Below are positions 36,126 to 47,090 of a DNA stretch of 64,000 nucleotides, piece after piece. Made by a program: the position numbers and the translations under genes. Source of the DNA: Clarkia xantiana subsp. parviflora (lineage: Eukaryota > Streptophyta > Magnoliopsida > Myrtales > Onagraceae); contig JAPTYO010000013.1 of the NCBI GenBank assembly GCA_036873135.1, forward strand, positions 22,069,901 through 22,133,900, in the 5' to 3' direction. Under the pieces are notes generated by a model. That model ran no database searches and had not been told where the DNA came from. It saw only the letters and a program-made list of their open reading frames with translations. The first letter of the stretch is position 1. Every line of letters starts with the position of its first letter.

Positions 36126-36130
36126 AGGGA

Positions 36131-36382
36131 GGTAGTTGTTGACTGACTACCGACAGTGGTGTCTTGGAGCTTGATGGAGTGTTATCCAAGGAGTGTTGTT
36201 CTCCATTGGACGACAGTTGCTTAGGATCCTTTGGTTGTTGCCCCCGGATGCTAGGCTCCTGGAGATCCACAGTAGGTACTTTACTATGCCGCCCCCTTTT
36301 TCTCCTGGACTCCCTTATTTATTTCCATCGAGCACAGTTAGTAGGCTACGTGCTTTTTGCACGAATCCGCAGACGGCGCCAG
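36131..36382 (-). other. Internal end of element E with primer binding site
   Basis: This is non-coding sequence ending at CAGACGGCGCCA (36370-36381), which is the primer binding site read on the minus strand next to the LTR starting at 36383. It continues the sequence left of element C. Confidence 0.6.
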
Positions 36383-37358
36383 TGCTTACAAACGAGTTTT
36401 CTTCGTGGGCTTCTCCTTCCGTACTCTCCTTCTTCCTGGGCTCCTCCTTCTAGTATTCGCGCTCCTTGGGCTTTTCCTTCTCGTATGCCCGCTTCGTGGG
36501 CTTCTTCTTCTCATATACCAGTAGATGGGCACCAGGGAGGGGTTCCCGGTAAGACCATTGCTTGAACATGATGTCCTGAGTGCCTTTTTGCCTCGGACCT
36601 CCGCTCTTCCTTTTCCTCGAGATACCTGCAAAAGGGGCGATACCGAGGCCACAGGGGGGTGGTGCTCGGTGTGCCCTCTCTGATGCTTAAATGAGTGTAT
36701 TCTTTAGAGAGAGGGAGTGAGCTTAGAGAGAGAGAGAGTAAGAGATTACCGTCGAATGGTGGGAGAAGAGCTCTTATTTATAAAATTTCTATTGGACCGC
36801 CCCGGTTCTAGTGATTTCCTGGTCCGGTTGTAGCAGTTTCGTAATATAAGTTGGCATTGACCGTAAATAAGGTTTTTTTTACCTCGGTTCGACCGTAGAT
36901 AGGTTTAACATGACTAAGTGTTGGTATGTAGCCTCCAAGGGCGAGCCCCGGGCGAAATGTCGTCCGGGGGTAGGGGTCCGGGCGAGGGGGACTCATCCGG
37001 ACGGAGGGGGGATACCCGGATGGGTATCCTCAAGGTCCCGCTCGGGTTACACTAGCGAGGGGACCTTGCTAGGGTTACCCAAGCGGAGGGCCCTGCTCAG
37101 GTTACCCGAGCGAGGGGTCCTCGCTCGGGTAACCCGAGCGGGATGGCCCTGCTCGGGTTATCCGAGCGAGGTTACCTTGCTCGGGTCTCCCCTGGAGGGA
37201 ATTTTTCCCTCGGGGCCTTCTGGGTGGGCTTCGCCACTCGTGTTGTTCTTTGGCCTAAGTGATGGGCCTCAGGTGTCCGTTTTCCAAGTTTCGAATTCTA
37301 GTCGGTCGCGGCCCAATTATCAGGGTCCAATTTATATAGCTTGGGAGTATATCCAACA
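36383..37358 (-). repeat. 5' LTR of older element E
   Basis: About 976 bp. On the minus strand it starts TGTTGGATATACTCCC and ends GTTTGTAAGCA, with the primer site beyond. It contains the shared TGATGCTTAAATGAG and AGAGAGAG blocks, and a stretch of alternating CTCGGGTTACCCGAGCG repeats (about 37030-37190). No matching 3' LTR is in the window. Confidence 0.65.
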
Positions 37359-38290
37359 CTACCTAAGCGCACATGTCTATGGAACATCCGCGAAGGACTA
37401 GCACACGTAGGGGGTACCGAAGAAATACTCTATTTCTCTGTTAGGAGAAGGGTTTGATGATAGGATGCGACCGCAGTCGTATCCCAGGTACCCCGAAGGG
37501 TAATAATCATGCGGTGGTTTGTGTGATGAACGGAGCGTTGGTTCCGACGACCTATGAATCCAACTGGAAGGGGTAGGTGAATGGGATTAGTGGGCTAGAC
37601 CATCGTCGAAGTATAGGCGAGTTTAAGCTTAAAACAGTGAACACCATCAATAACAACACGTGGGGGAGCGAGGACGACGGGCGATAGGCGAGGAGGTGAT
37701 CCATGGTGGCGCATCGTGACGCGTGGAGGCGCGTAGGGCCGCGTGATGACGCGTGTGAGGGAGTGGGTTGTAGGTACGCGCACGGAGGTACGTGGTCAGT
37801 ACCCGATCGGCTCGCAGGGGGGCGTTAGTGGTGGTGCGATGCGGGTGTTGTGGCGCGTGGTGGGGCTTGTGATCGTGTGGGTAGGTGCGTGATGGCGCGT
37901 GGTGGCGCGTGGAGGGTGAGCACGCGACCAGCGCGTTTGGTCGAGGAGGTGATGTTCGTCGTGGGTGGAAAGGTCCAATTAGGGTTTGGTGGGAGTGAGT
38001 GTTTGTGGTGGTGGTTGAGGGCGTATCGGGCGGTTCTTGTGCACGCTCGGCGGCGGTGGTTGTGGCGAAGACGATGTGCGTGCTTCCGAGAAGTTCCTGT
38101 CTCGAGGTCGGACTGGCTCGATAGAGGAGCGGTGAGCCGGAGGGGGGAGAAGCGGACTCTACGGTATGGCGAGGCGGGGGTTTAAAATGGGGTGAAGACG
38201 AGGTAAACCAAGGTTATCCGCTGTGGTAGGGTTTCCGGCTTTGGCGTTGGCCGGAGAAGGAGCTCCATAATCATGTCCTTAGAGAGAGTT
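37359..38290. other. GC-rich sequence with GGCGCGTGG repeats
   Basis: Around 37630-38170 the motifs TGGCGCGTGG and GACGCGTG recur irregularly. No recognisable domain is present. It may be the leader of another retroelement, because it directly abuts the E LTR, but I cannot assign it. Confidence 0.35.
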
Positions 38291-38601
38291 TGCATAATGC
38301 AATGAATTCCCCTTAGAGAAAAAAGAAAAAGAGATTATGTGTGTACTTTTACGAATCAGTCTAAGCAAATTGAGTATCTTGAATCCGGGTTGTGTTGTGA
38401 TGAAATATTTTATTATAATGATAGGTAAATATAAAAATAGTATATTGCTCCCATGTAATTCTAGACTAGAACAGAATATTGTCTTTCCTTGTGTAGCTCT
38501 TTTTAGTTAAGCTTGATTAGCAACTATATTAAGAAGCATTATAAATAATACAGGGATCAATAACAAAATTGAAAGTTGTTACCGATTGAAAATTATAAAT
38601 G
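38291..38601. other. AT-rich intergenic sequence
   Basis: I see no gene or clear repeat. Confidence 0.5.
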
Positions 38602-38609
38602 CATATTTG

Positions 38610-39383
38610 GACCTTTCTATCATGCTCCAAGAGCATAATGCTTTTGGTAAAAAAGTTTGTATTTTTCTATTGCCCTAAAGGTGAATCCTAGAGGGAAATT
38701 GATATTATTAATAGTATGATGCAAATATAAGGTGTGGTTAGAAATTTTCATATTTTTTCATACTCTTAAAGTTTTACATATGTTACAATTAAGTCCACCG
38801 TAGTAATAAAAAACGAGAAATGTATGTAAAACATGCAATATGTTAGAAAAAGATGGTTTTATGGACCAATATGTTTTAAAACGTACAACATGTTTGAAAA
38901 AGATGGTTTTATGGATCATTTTTTAAAAAAAAAAAAAATATAGAACAAGCTTGCGAAAGATGTTAAATGACATACCGTCCATTTGTTATCAATAGTCTCA
39001 TTAACGTGCGAAACACATTTTTATAAAAAAAAAAATTAATAATTAAAACAAGCAATTAATTAATACATAGCAATAATTATTAATGGTGGATGTAGATAAT
39101 AATAATAATTAGTATTATTTTTTTAAAATGTGATCCGCACGTGTCCTTAATGAGACTAGCGACAACAAGTGGACGATAGTCATTTTAGCATCTTTTGTAT
39201 GCTTGTTGTACATTTTTTTTAAAAAAAATTGGTTCATAAAACTATCTTTTTCAAACATGTTGTACGTTTTAAAACATATTGGTCCATAAAACCATCTTTT
39301 TCAAACATGTTGCATGTTTTACATACTTTTCCCAATAAAAAACCAAGAGTATGGTGCTCTTAGAGCATGGTAGAAAAATTCTA
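38610..39383. mobile_element. Long-hairpin MITE with 8 bp TSD CATATTTG
   Basis: The two halves are inverted copies: ATGTTTGAAAAAGATGGTTTTATGG on the left is mirrored on the right, and the terminal CTATCATGCTCCAAGAGCA matches the inverted CTACCATGCTCTAAGAGCA. CATATTTG flanks at 38602-38609 and 39384-39391. An 8 bp duplication fits a hAT-type element. There is no coding sequence. Confidence 0.7.
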
Positions 39384-39503
39384 CATATTTGCTTACCTTT
39401 TTTTTTTTGGGCAACACATATTTGCTGATTTCAAAACACCACTTACTAGGTCAGCATAAACCAAAAATACATTTATTTATTTGTTAATATACTTATTTAT
39501 TTG

Positions 39504-40390
39504 GAGTGAATGACCAAAGTAGGCCAGTTTCCGAAACTAATTCCAAACTATGTTTGTTCAGAAACTAATTCCCAAAATAGGTCTCTTCATCTTTTTAATA
39601 ATATATATTATTTACTTTACATCCTAAAGTTTACATTATGTTACAAATGAATCCTTAATCGAGATATAATACAAGAAAAAAAATTTAAAAATTAAGAAAA
39701 TTAAATGTATGAAAAAAAATTAAAAATGGAAATAAAATTATAAACTAATTAAATGATGAAAATACACATTAAAAATAATCAAATGAACAATTTTTTTAGA
39801 TTTTAATTTTAATTCTTAAAAAATGTGTAAAATTAAGGGATAAATTTAATATTTAAAATTAAGGTATAAAATTATTCATCAAGAGTATGAAAAAAATATA
39901 CAAACTAAAATCTATTCTTAAATTTATTCTATTGATTTTTTAAATTTAAATTAGTTTATCTATTTTTTCAGTCACTAATTTTATATACTTTTATAAATTT
40001 AACATGTTTTATTTAGGGTTTATGTACGTTTTCATTTTTATACTTTCATACTTAAAAAAATCACGAGTATTTAGTTTATTTATATGTTATATCACTATTT
40101 TTTAAATATAATTTATATCTTTAGCATAATTTATTTTTAGAATTTTTCACAATTAATAATTTATTAATTTTTAGTCTATAGCTTTTACATATAATTACTT
40201 TATTTTTTTTATATTTCTTATATTATATATATCGGTATAGGGTCAATTGTAACAAAATATAAACTTTAGGATATAAAATAAAAAATATAAATAATTAAAA
40301 AACTAGAAAAACTTAGTTTGTAAATTAGATTCTGAAGAAGCCTAGTTTGGAAATAAATTTAAAATCCGGGCCTGTTTTGGGAATTCACAC
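39504..40390. mobile_element. AT-rich MITE with 9-10 bp TSD TATTTATTTG
   Basis: The left end GTGAATGACCAAAGTAGGCC and the inverted right end GTGAATTCCCAAAACAGGCC match at 15 of 20 positions. A second inverted block (CCAAACTA...CTTCAGAA type) lies just inside. The flanks TATTTATTTG occur at 39494-39503 and 40391-40400. A 9-10 bp duplication suggests a Mutator-like derivative, though the flank itself is low-complexity. Confidence 0.6.
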
Positions 40391-40400
40391 TATTTATTTG

Positions 40401-40941
40401 TAATAATTATGTTTTTTTTTTTTTTGCAATTTTTTTTTTTTTTTGTGAATATCAATGTGCTCTCCTCTCACTATCACGCACGCACAGACAACTTAGTCAT
40501 TGAAATTTGTGAAGTTAAATGAAAAGTCCATCATCAATACAGTACTTTGCTTCCCTCTCTATCTCTTATAATGGTATTAGCCCTTACTAATTACTATAGC
40601 TTAGCTAGAATAAATTGAGATATCGAAAAATGAAGCAAAGCGCATTTTAGTGTTGTGCAATTCTAAAATAAAAATAATACTAATTTGAAGTTCTATAATT
40701 ATTGTTGGATCTGGCGTTTATGAAGCGATTTTTAGCTTGATCACGCACTTGAAATCTGACAAAACATAAGGGATGATTGGAGTTAGTCTTGATAATTTTC
40801 TCAGAAACAGAGAAATCAGTATATAATAAATCCGCATCATTCAGATGAATGAGGAAAAATAGTATTTATAGATTTATGATTATATAGACAAGAATCGGCC
40901 TATTAACTATGAATGGATTCATATAAATTCTCCTACCTACC
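40401..40941. other. AT-rich intergenic sequence
   Basis: Long T-runs near 40410-40445. No gene or clear repeat is seen. Confidence 0.5.
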
Positions 40942-41834
40942 ATATGTTTGGTTCGTGAAATATGTTTGGTTCGTGAAATATGAAATAAAGAATAAAGAAT
41001 AGAGAATATATACTATTTATATGATATTTTTTGATTGACATAAAGAATAAGGAATGACGATTCTGAATCCAATATTTGATTAATAGAATATTATTGGCAA
41101 AATAATAAAGTAGGTCCAAATTGAAAGATATACCATTTTGCTACATATATTAATCAAATTAACAATATTAAAAATGAAAAGGTCAAATCATATATTACTA
41201 AACGAAAATTTGATTATTTTACAAAAACATTTTTTTAAAGGATTATTTAAAAAAATGTTTTTGAAAGATTGTAAATTCACTATAACTAAAATTATATAGT
41301 AAAGTAAAACTAACATTGTAAATTGTTATTCTTAATTATATCAAAATATGATCACGTGACGGGCAGTCGGCAATCGCGAGATGGTGGCGTGAGAGAATTA
41401 TAATTGCTATATAATAAATAAATATTAAATGAAAATTTTATTTTTTTTACAAAAATAACTTTTTTTAAAAGGATTTTTTAAAAAAATAAATTTTTTGAGA
41501 GATTGCAAAATTCACTATAACCAATATAATATATTTTAAAGTAAAAATAACATGTTAAATTATTATTTTTAATTAAATAAAATATGATCACGAGATGGAC
41601 AGTCAGAAGAAGGGTAGCCGACAATCGCGAGATGAAGGCAGTGCATGAAAGAACTATAATTACTATGAATAAATTAGATTAGGGTTAAAATTGTATTTTT
41701 TTTATTCTTGATTTTAGAAAACTTAAATAGGTAATGCTAGGAGTTTGTTAAGATTAAATATTCCTTCAAAATTAGCAATTAGAAATTCTAATTTCATATA
41801 ATAAATTAACCAAACATTCTATAAACCAAACATG
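40942..41834. mobile_element. MITE-like element, copy 2 (related to 4939-5802)
   Basis: It starts ATGTTTGGTTCGTGAA, itself doubled, and ends with the inverted CCAAACATTCTATAAACCAAACAT. Its interior is related to copy 1 (CAAATCATATATTACTAAACGA). About 235 bp in its middle are duplicated in tandem, including TATGATCACG and GCAATCGCGAGATG. Confidence 0.55.
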
Positions 41835-42186
41835 TTACTAGAATTACAATCTTAACCAGGGTTAAACCTAAGTATACCTTAATTGTGTGCCCTGCTGGTC
41901 TCGTACAAGTACCATCGTCTATAGTTATTTTATATTTAAACCATCAATTATCTTTCTAAAAAAGATTTATTTTATTGTATTCTTTTCTCATACTCTAATT
42001 CCTGCTCACATAAAGCAACTCAACCAAATATTGCTAAACATTTTATTCATCCTCGACTAATAAAAAAATTATATTTTTCATACGTGTATTTAATAGTCAA
42101 AGAGAGTAGTTCGAACTTGTTGCTTATATATATTAGATATTGTTTCTCTTTTCTATTTATGCACAGTTATTAACAGGTAACTCTGT
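41835..42186. other. Upstream region of the CLE gene
   Basis: This is AT-rich non-coding DNA. I see no transposon signature. Confidence 0.4.
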
Positions 42187-42193
42187 TATATAA
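42187..42193 (+). promoter_or_regulatory. Putative TATA box of the CLE gene
   Basis: TATATAA lies about 135 bp before the ATG and is followed by a CT-rich stretch (CTCCTCCCTCTCTC), a plausible transcription start region. Confidence 0.4.
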
Positions 42194-42327
42194 TGCATCT
42201 ATTCATTCATCTAACTGTTACTCCTCCCTCTCTCTAAACTCCATAGGAGCTTCCATTCCCTTCTCAATTAACTTCTTCTCCATAGAGATTCTGCGACCAC
42301 CTCTTAACTGGTCTATGCTTTTGTTCC

Positions 42328-42612
42328 ATGGAGGAAACTTCATCACCAAGTAAAGAAAGAAGAAGAAGAAGAAGAAGAAATGCAGGTTATAATAATAGGT
42401 GCTGTTGTCTCCTGATTCTGCTGATTCTTCTACTTTCTGGAACTTGTTCTTCTGCACATAAGAATGGAAGGTCGGTAAACCCTAAAAATGGCAGCAACTC
42501 CGTTAGAGTAAAATCCTCAAGTGGCGGCAGCCGTGGTGGTGGCAACGGAGACACTGTTTTTGGTGGTGAAGAGAGAAGAGTTCATACAGGTCCAAACCCA
42601 CTTCACAACTGA
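42328..42612 (+). CDS. CLE (CLAVATA3/ESR-related) signalling peptide precursor
   Basis: This is a single-exon, 94-residue secreted peptide precursor. Residues 1-24 are basic (an Arg run 11-17 from an AGA triplet repeat). Residues 25-38 are a hydrophobic Cys/Leu/Ile stretch typical of a signal peptide, with likely cleavage around CSSA (40-43). A variable Ser/Gly/Asn-rich part follows. Residues 83-94 form the C-terminal CLE motif RRVHTGPNPLHN directly before the stop. CLE peptides are cut from such precursors and bind leucine-rich-repeat receptor kinases at the cell surface to control meristems, vasculature or embryo and endosperm development. Gly6, Pro7, Asn8, Pro9 and His11 are conserved, but the usual Pro4 is His. 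The closest pattern I know is the RRVPTGPNPLHH or RLVPSGPNPLHN type. Length and layout fit the family. It is the only convincing host gene in the window. Confidence 0.85.
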   Translation: MEETSSPSKERRRRRRRNAGYNNRCCCLLILLILLLSGTCSSAHKNGRSVNPKNGSNSVRVKSSSGGSRGGGNGDTVFGGEERRVHTGPNPLHN

Positions 42613-42794
42613 TAGGTGGTTGGTTAACTAGTTATTTCATTTTCTCGTGAACTAATTATTATATTTTTTACATAAATTATTATGGGGTGTGATTTTAATT
42701 GTTGTTAGAAGCAAGTTGTATATATATGAATATGAATGGAGTAAATTCAGAAGTTTATTCATTTTAAAAAAAAAATTCATGTTTTAATAAGGAT

Positions 42795-43240
42795 TAATTA
42801 CCAAGTTGTTAGCCAGGTGCGATTTAATTTGGCGGTTAGACTAGTTGAATTTTTATTTTGAAAAAATATTAAAAAAATTAGCTCAAATTCTACAACTTTG
42901 CAATTACCTGGCTCTATTTTATTACCTGTCTATTTTTAACAGAAAGTCTCATGTGTCACACAAAGAATTATATTCATCAATCACTAATTACAAGCATAAT
43001 GCATGCATATTTGGTCGTGATGGTTGAATTGTGGATGTGTGAGACTGAGTGACATGAATTGGGATACTACGTGTGTGGCACGTGAGACTACCCCTTAAAA
43101 ATAGATTGAAAATGAGAAGAAACTAGCTAATTTGCATGATTAATTGTATAACTTGAGCTAGATTTTGCCAACAAAAAAATTTCTATGTCCGATTATGTAA
43201 AAACTCAGCTACCAACTTCATTAGTTAACCTTTTTAAAAA
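42795..43240. mobile_element. Possible hairpin MITE downstream of the CLE gene
   Basis: The left part (CCAAGTTGTTAGCC ... GTCTCATGTGTCACAC) is partly mirrored by the right part (GTGTGGCACGTGAGAC ... GGTAGC type on the other strand). The match is imperfect and the flanking duplication is not clear. Confidence 0.4.
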
Positions 43241-43902
43241 TTGTTGCGTTATAAATAAAGAAGTTGCAAATAAAGGCTCCATTATATTGAACCACCTTAT
43301 TCCTTCAAAGTTGTGTTAATTGAGTTTTTATGTATTAATTATTATTAATTCATGCTTTTGTAAAAAAAAAAAAAAAATATATCTCTATTTAAATTTATGA
43401 TAGCAATTTACAATTTTTTTTATTTTTTTTTAAATAATAGGATGACAATTTCGTCGGCTCTGTAACTTAAATTCAAGATTCTGCAGAGATTTTCTGGAGC
43501 CAATGTTTTGCTGGTAAAAAATAATAAATAAAGAGTTAAATGGCTCTGAATGACATGAGAGCTGCCATATTAATAGTTTACAGACCAATATTTAATGCTG
43601 CAATAATATCTACTGTCTTTTAGACTTTTACTGTTCCAAGGACAGCTCAAATTTAGATCATAGTTGGAGCACTCTCAAGTTCCAATGCAGCAAGTTTTGG
43701 CCAATATCCATCTAATGCCCGTTGCATTTTTATTAATACAAGCTTGTTTTGTATTTCTCGGAACGGAAACGTTAATTCCTCGTTAAAGCGGCATCTCCAT
43801 AGCAAGATTTTAATTTGTTTCACTCCTAAAATCATAACTTGTTTTATTCATTGTTCCATTCAGTATTAGATATCTCTTTCTATTTTCAATTGCTAATTAT
43901 AA
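43241..43902. other. AT-rich intergenic sequence
   Basis: I see no gene and no clear repeat. Confidence 0.5.
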
Positions 43903-43911
43903 TTGATTCAA

Positions 43912-45207
43912 GGGTTAAAGGTACTTTTGGTGCCACATGTTTGACCTGTGTAGGTTTTTGGTGCCATATGTTTCGTTTTGTAGGCTTTTGGTGCTATATG
44001 TTTGAGAGGTTTTATGTTTTTGGTATTTCCGTTAGTCAACAGTTAGTTTGACCGTTAAATACTTTTATTTTGTTCAATTTAGTCCTCAAATTTATATTTC
44101 TAAAATTTAATATTTACAATTTAGTCCCTATTGTTTACCCAAGTCACCGTCCAAGGCCGCCGACCACCACCCACCACCTCCAAGGCCGCCGACCGCCACG
44201 AAACGGGCCGGCCACCACCCCACGGCACCGGCCACCACCGCTTGGGGCCGAAAACCACCCCAATTGGTGGTGGCCGGCCCCAATTGGTGGTGGCCACCTC
44301 AATTGGGGCCGGCCACCACCAATTGGTGGTGGTTACAGCCCCAATCGGGGCCGGCCACCACCAGTGGTGGTGGCTACGGCCCCAATCGGGGCCGGCCACC
44401 ACCAGTGGTGGTGGCTACGGCCCCAATCGGGGCCGGCCACCACCAGTGGTGGTGGCTACAGCCCCAATCGGGGTCGGCCACCACCAATTGGTGGTGGGTA
44501 CAGCCCTAATCGGGGCCGGCCACCACCAATTGGGGCCGCCGGTCCCGATTGGGGCCATAGAGGGCTCCAATCGGGGCCGGCGGCCCCAACTGGTGGTGGC
44601 CGGCCCCGATTGGGGCTGTACCCACCACCAATTGGTGGTGGCCGGCCCCGATTGGGGCTGTACCCACCACCAATTGGTGGTGGCCGGCCCCGATTGGGGC
44701 TGTAGCCACCACCACTGGTGGTGGCCGGCCCCGATTGGGGCCGTAGCCACCACCACTGGTGGTGGCCGGCCCGATTGGGGCTGTAACCACCACCAATTGG
44801 TGGTGGCCGGCCCCAATTGAGGTGGCCACCACCAATTGGGGCCGGCCACCACCAATTGGGGTGGTTTTCGGCCCCAAGCGGTGGTGGCCGGTGCCGTGGG
44901 GTGGTGGCCGGCCCGTTTCGTGGCGGTCGGCGGCCTTGGAGGTGGTGGGTGGTGGTCGGCGGCCTTGGACGGTGACTTGAGCACACAATAAGGACTAAAT
45001 TGTAAATATTAAATTTTAGAAATATAAATTTGAGGACTTAATTGAACAAAATAAAAGTATTTAACGGTCAAACTAACTGTTGACTAACGGAAATACCAAA
45101 AATATACAACCTCTCAAACATATGGCACCAAAAACCTACAAAATGAAACATATGGCACCAAAAACCTACACAGGTCAAACATGTGGCACCAAAAGTACCT
45201 TTAACCC
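43912..45207. mobile_element. 1.3 kb palindromic Mutator-like element with GC-rich minisatellite core (TSD TTGATTCAA)
   Basis: The ends GGGTTAAAGGTACTTTTGGT and their inverted copy are perfect, and the arms stay reverse complementary to the centre near 44560. TTGATTCAA flanks both sides (43903-43911 and 45208-45216), a 9 bp duplication as made by Mutator-type transposases. The inner 44150-44970 is GC-rich and built of GGCCCCAATCGGGGCC and CCACCACCA.TGGTGGTGG palindromes in units of 41 bp, surrounded by AT-rich arms. Long frames on both strands are by-products of this composition. No transposase is present. Confidence 0.85.
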
Positions 45208-45294
45208 TTGATTCAAATTGAGATTTTTCTTTTAATTCATCATTAACTCTCTAATTGAAAATAAAATAAAATCATTCGCATTTAGAGACCCACA

Positions 45295-45999
45295 CGTTGG
45301 ATATACGCCCAAACTATCGTAAAGTAGACTCGATATTGAGACCGTATTGAGTCATAGTCGGTTGTAAACCGAAACATTGACATCGAATACCCCGAGAACC
45401 AAGACGGGACCGAGAGGGCTCACCCTTGGACCAAAAGACGGCTCAGACGGGTAACCCCACCCGAGCTGAATCACACCGAGTGCCATGAAGCCCTAGGTGT
45501 ATACCGAGTGCCATTTAGCACTCGGTGTACCCCGAGCTTTGAGGCACTCGAGGTACACCCAAGTGGTGTAGCCCCATGTGAGATACTTTTAGGCGAGTAC
45601 CTCTCGCCCGGACATTTACCTCAGCAGACATCCGTCCGAGACTCACCTTTGAAAGCCATCTCAAACCACTTCTAAACCATGTGGGCCCACTCGTTGCCCA
45701 ACAAGGGATAAACCCGACTTATTCCCAGGTTTTACCCAGAAGAACCGCTATTCCGGACCGGAATCCCTCAAAACCGGAATAGCCACCAAGGAAATCTATA
45801 AATAGACATCTCCTCCCCTCATTTGAAGGTAATCTTGACCTCTCTCTAGCTTATACTTTCTATCTCTACAACACATATCTCATTTAGGCATCAGAGTGGG
45901 CCTACCGGGATCTCCTCCGTTGTCCCTTTTGCAGGTACGTAAAGAGAAAAGAGAGCGGAGACGCAAGGCAAGAGCAATCGTGAAGACCGTGATCAAACA
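45295..45999 (+). repeat. Ty3/gypsy-type LTR of element J
   Basis: It starts (C)GTTGGATATACGCCC and ends GTGATCAAACA. It contains CTATAAATAGAC near 45797-45808, a likely TATA box, and a CTCTCTC leader. The primer site TTGGCGTCGTCAAC follows at 46001. The layout matches the Tat LTRs, but the sequence is a different family. Confidence 0.65.
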
Positions 46000-46480
46000 T
46001 TTGGCGTCGTCAACTAGATTCGAGAAAGAAGCACGTAGCCTACTGTTGGGTTACGATTAATGAGGATAGGCTAAAGGAAAATCGAGGATGTCTGAGTCTA
46101 GACCCAAGAGAAAAATATCGACGATCAAACATGATAAGAAGAAGAAGGCAAAAAGAAATGGTTGACAACAATACTAAGAGATGTCGACAAACCTAGGCGA
46201 CATTCGAAGAATGGCGACATGTTCGCTCAAAACTCTCCCTCTTAAGGTAAGAGTCGAGTCGGCAGCCGAGCTACTAAAGAAACCCTTCCTCTTATGGAAA
46301 GGGACATGTGACAACCTTCTCTGACCGCCATGAATAAACCTTCCTCTTAAGGAATGGTGAGGTTGCGACCTGCTTAATATCGACCCTATGAAGAAACCTT
46401 TCTCCTAAGGAAATGACAAACGACAACATGTTTGCCGCCTCAGAAAAAACCTTTCCGCCTCAGAAAATTTGGGCTCCTTT
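46000..46480 (+). pseudogene. Truncated leader and gag start of element J
   Basis: After the primer site a short Lys/Arg-rich frame begins at 46088 (MSESRPKRKIS) and stops at 46165. Further along, 46230-46470 repeats variants of CCTTCCTCTTAAGGAA at irregular spacing of roughly 55-70 bp. The element is cut off where copia-type sequence begins, and no pol is present. Confidence 0.5.
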
Positions 46481-46539
46481 ATATTAAATTTTACTAAGGC
46501 TAGTTTTTTTGGGCTTAGTTAAATTATTTTTGTTCAAGC

Positions 46540-47090
46540 CCATTGTTTTTACTCTAGCCCAGCCCAATTTGTTTTAGTGAATGTGGAAATTTGTTTGTAC
46601 CACATCGACCACTTCAAGCATCTCCTCCCTTCTCCTCTCCTATATAAAGGAGTCTCCCCCTTCTCATTTTTTGCACCATGAGAAATGAAATCTCTTCCTT
46701 CTTGGTTGAGTATTCAATTTTTCGGAACCCATAATCTTGGGATCCAATTATATTTTCTCATCCTCTGTTCTTCGTGTTGACGAATGCAGAGTTCTTCTAG
46801 GTTGATTTTGACTTATGTCGTGTTCAACCTTTCTAGTTGTTTTTAGCCGTTGTTGTCGGCTTTCTTGTTCTTTGTTTGAGTTCAGGTATTGGGTTCGGTT
46901 CGGTTGAGCGTGTTGCATGCATAACACGATTCGATGACACTGTTGAATCCTGGGAGGTGATCGCCCCTTGTATAAACCCCTTTGCATAACCCGAGGGTGG
47001 GGAGGGGTGAAATTGCCTTAAGGAGACTGTGATTAGCACGGGCCTCAGTATAAAAAATATGTATTCGTTTTGTGTCGATTTTACGTATAA
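46540..47090 (+). repeat. Copia 5' LTR-like region
   Basis: TGTACCACATCGACCACTTC followed by CTATATAAAGGAGTCTCC (TATA at 46641-46648) is a common layout of copia LTR promoters. The boundaries and primer site were not resolved. Confidence 0.45.

Noticed and set aside
37850..38185. Plus-strand frame of 111 codons
   Set aside because: It lies in the GC-rich GGCGCGTGG-rich block, has biased Arg/Val/Gly composition and matches no family I recognise.
44070..44988. Several long open frames on both strands rich in Gly, His, Pro and Trp
   Set aside because: They are by-products of the 41 bp GC-rich palindromic units, open in several frames on both strands at once, with no domain and no start context.
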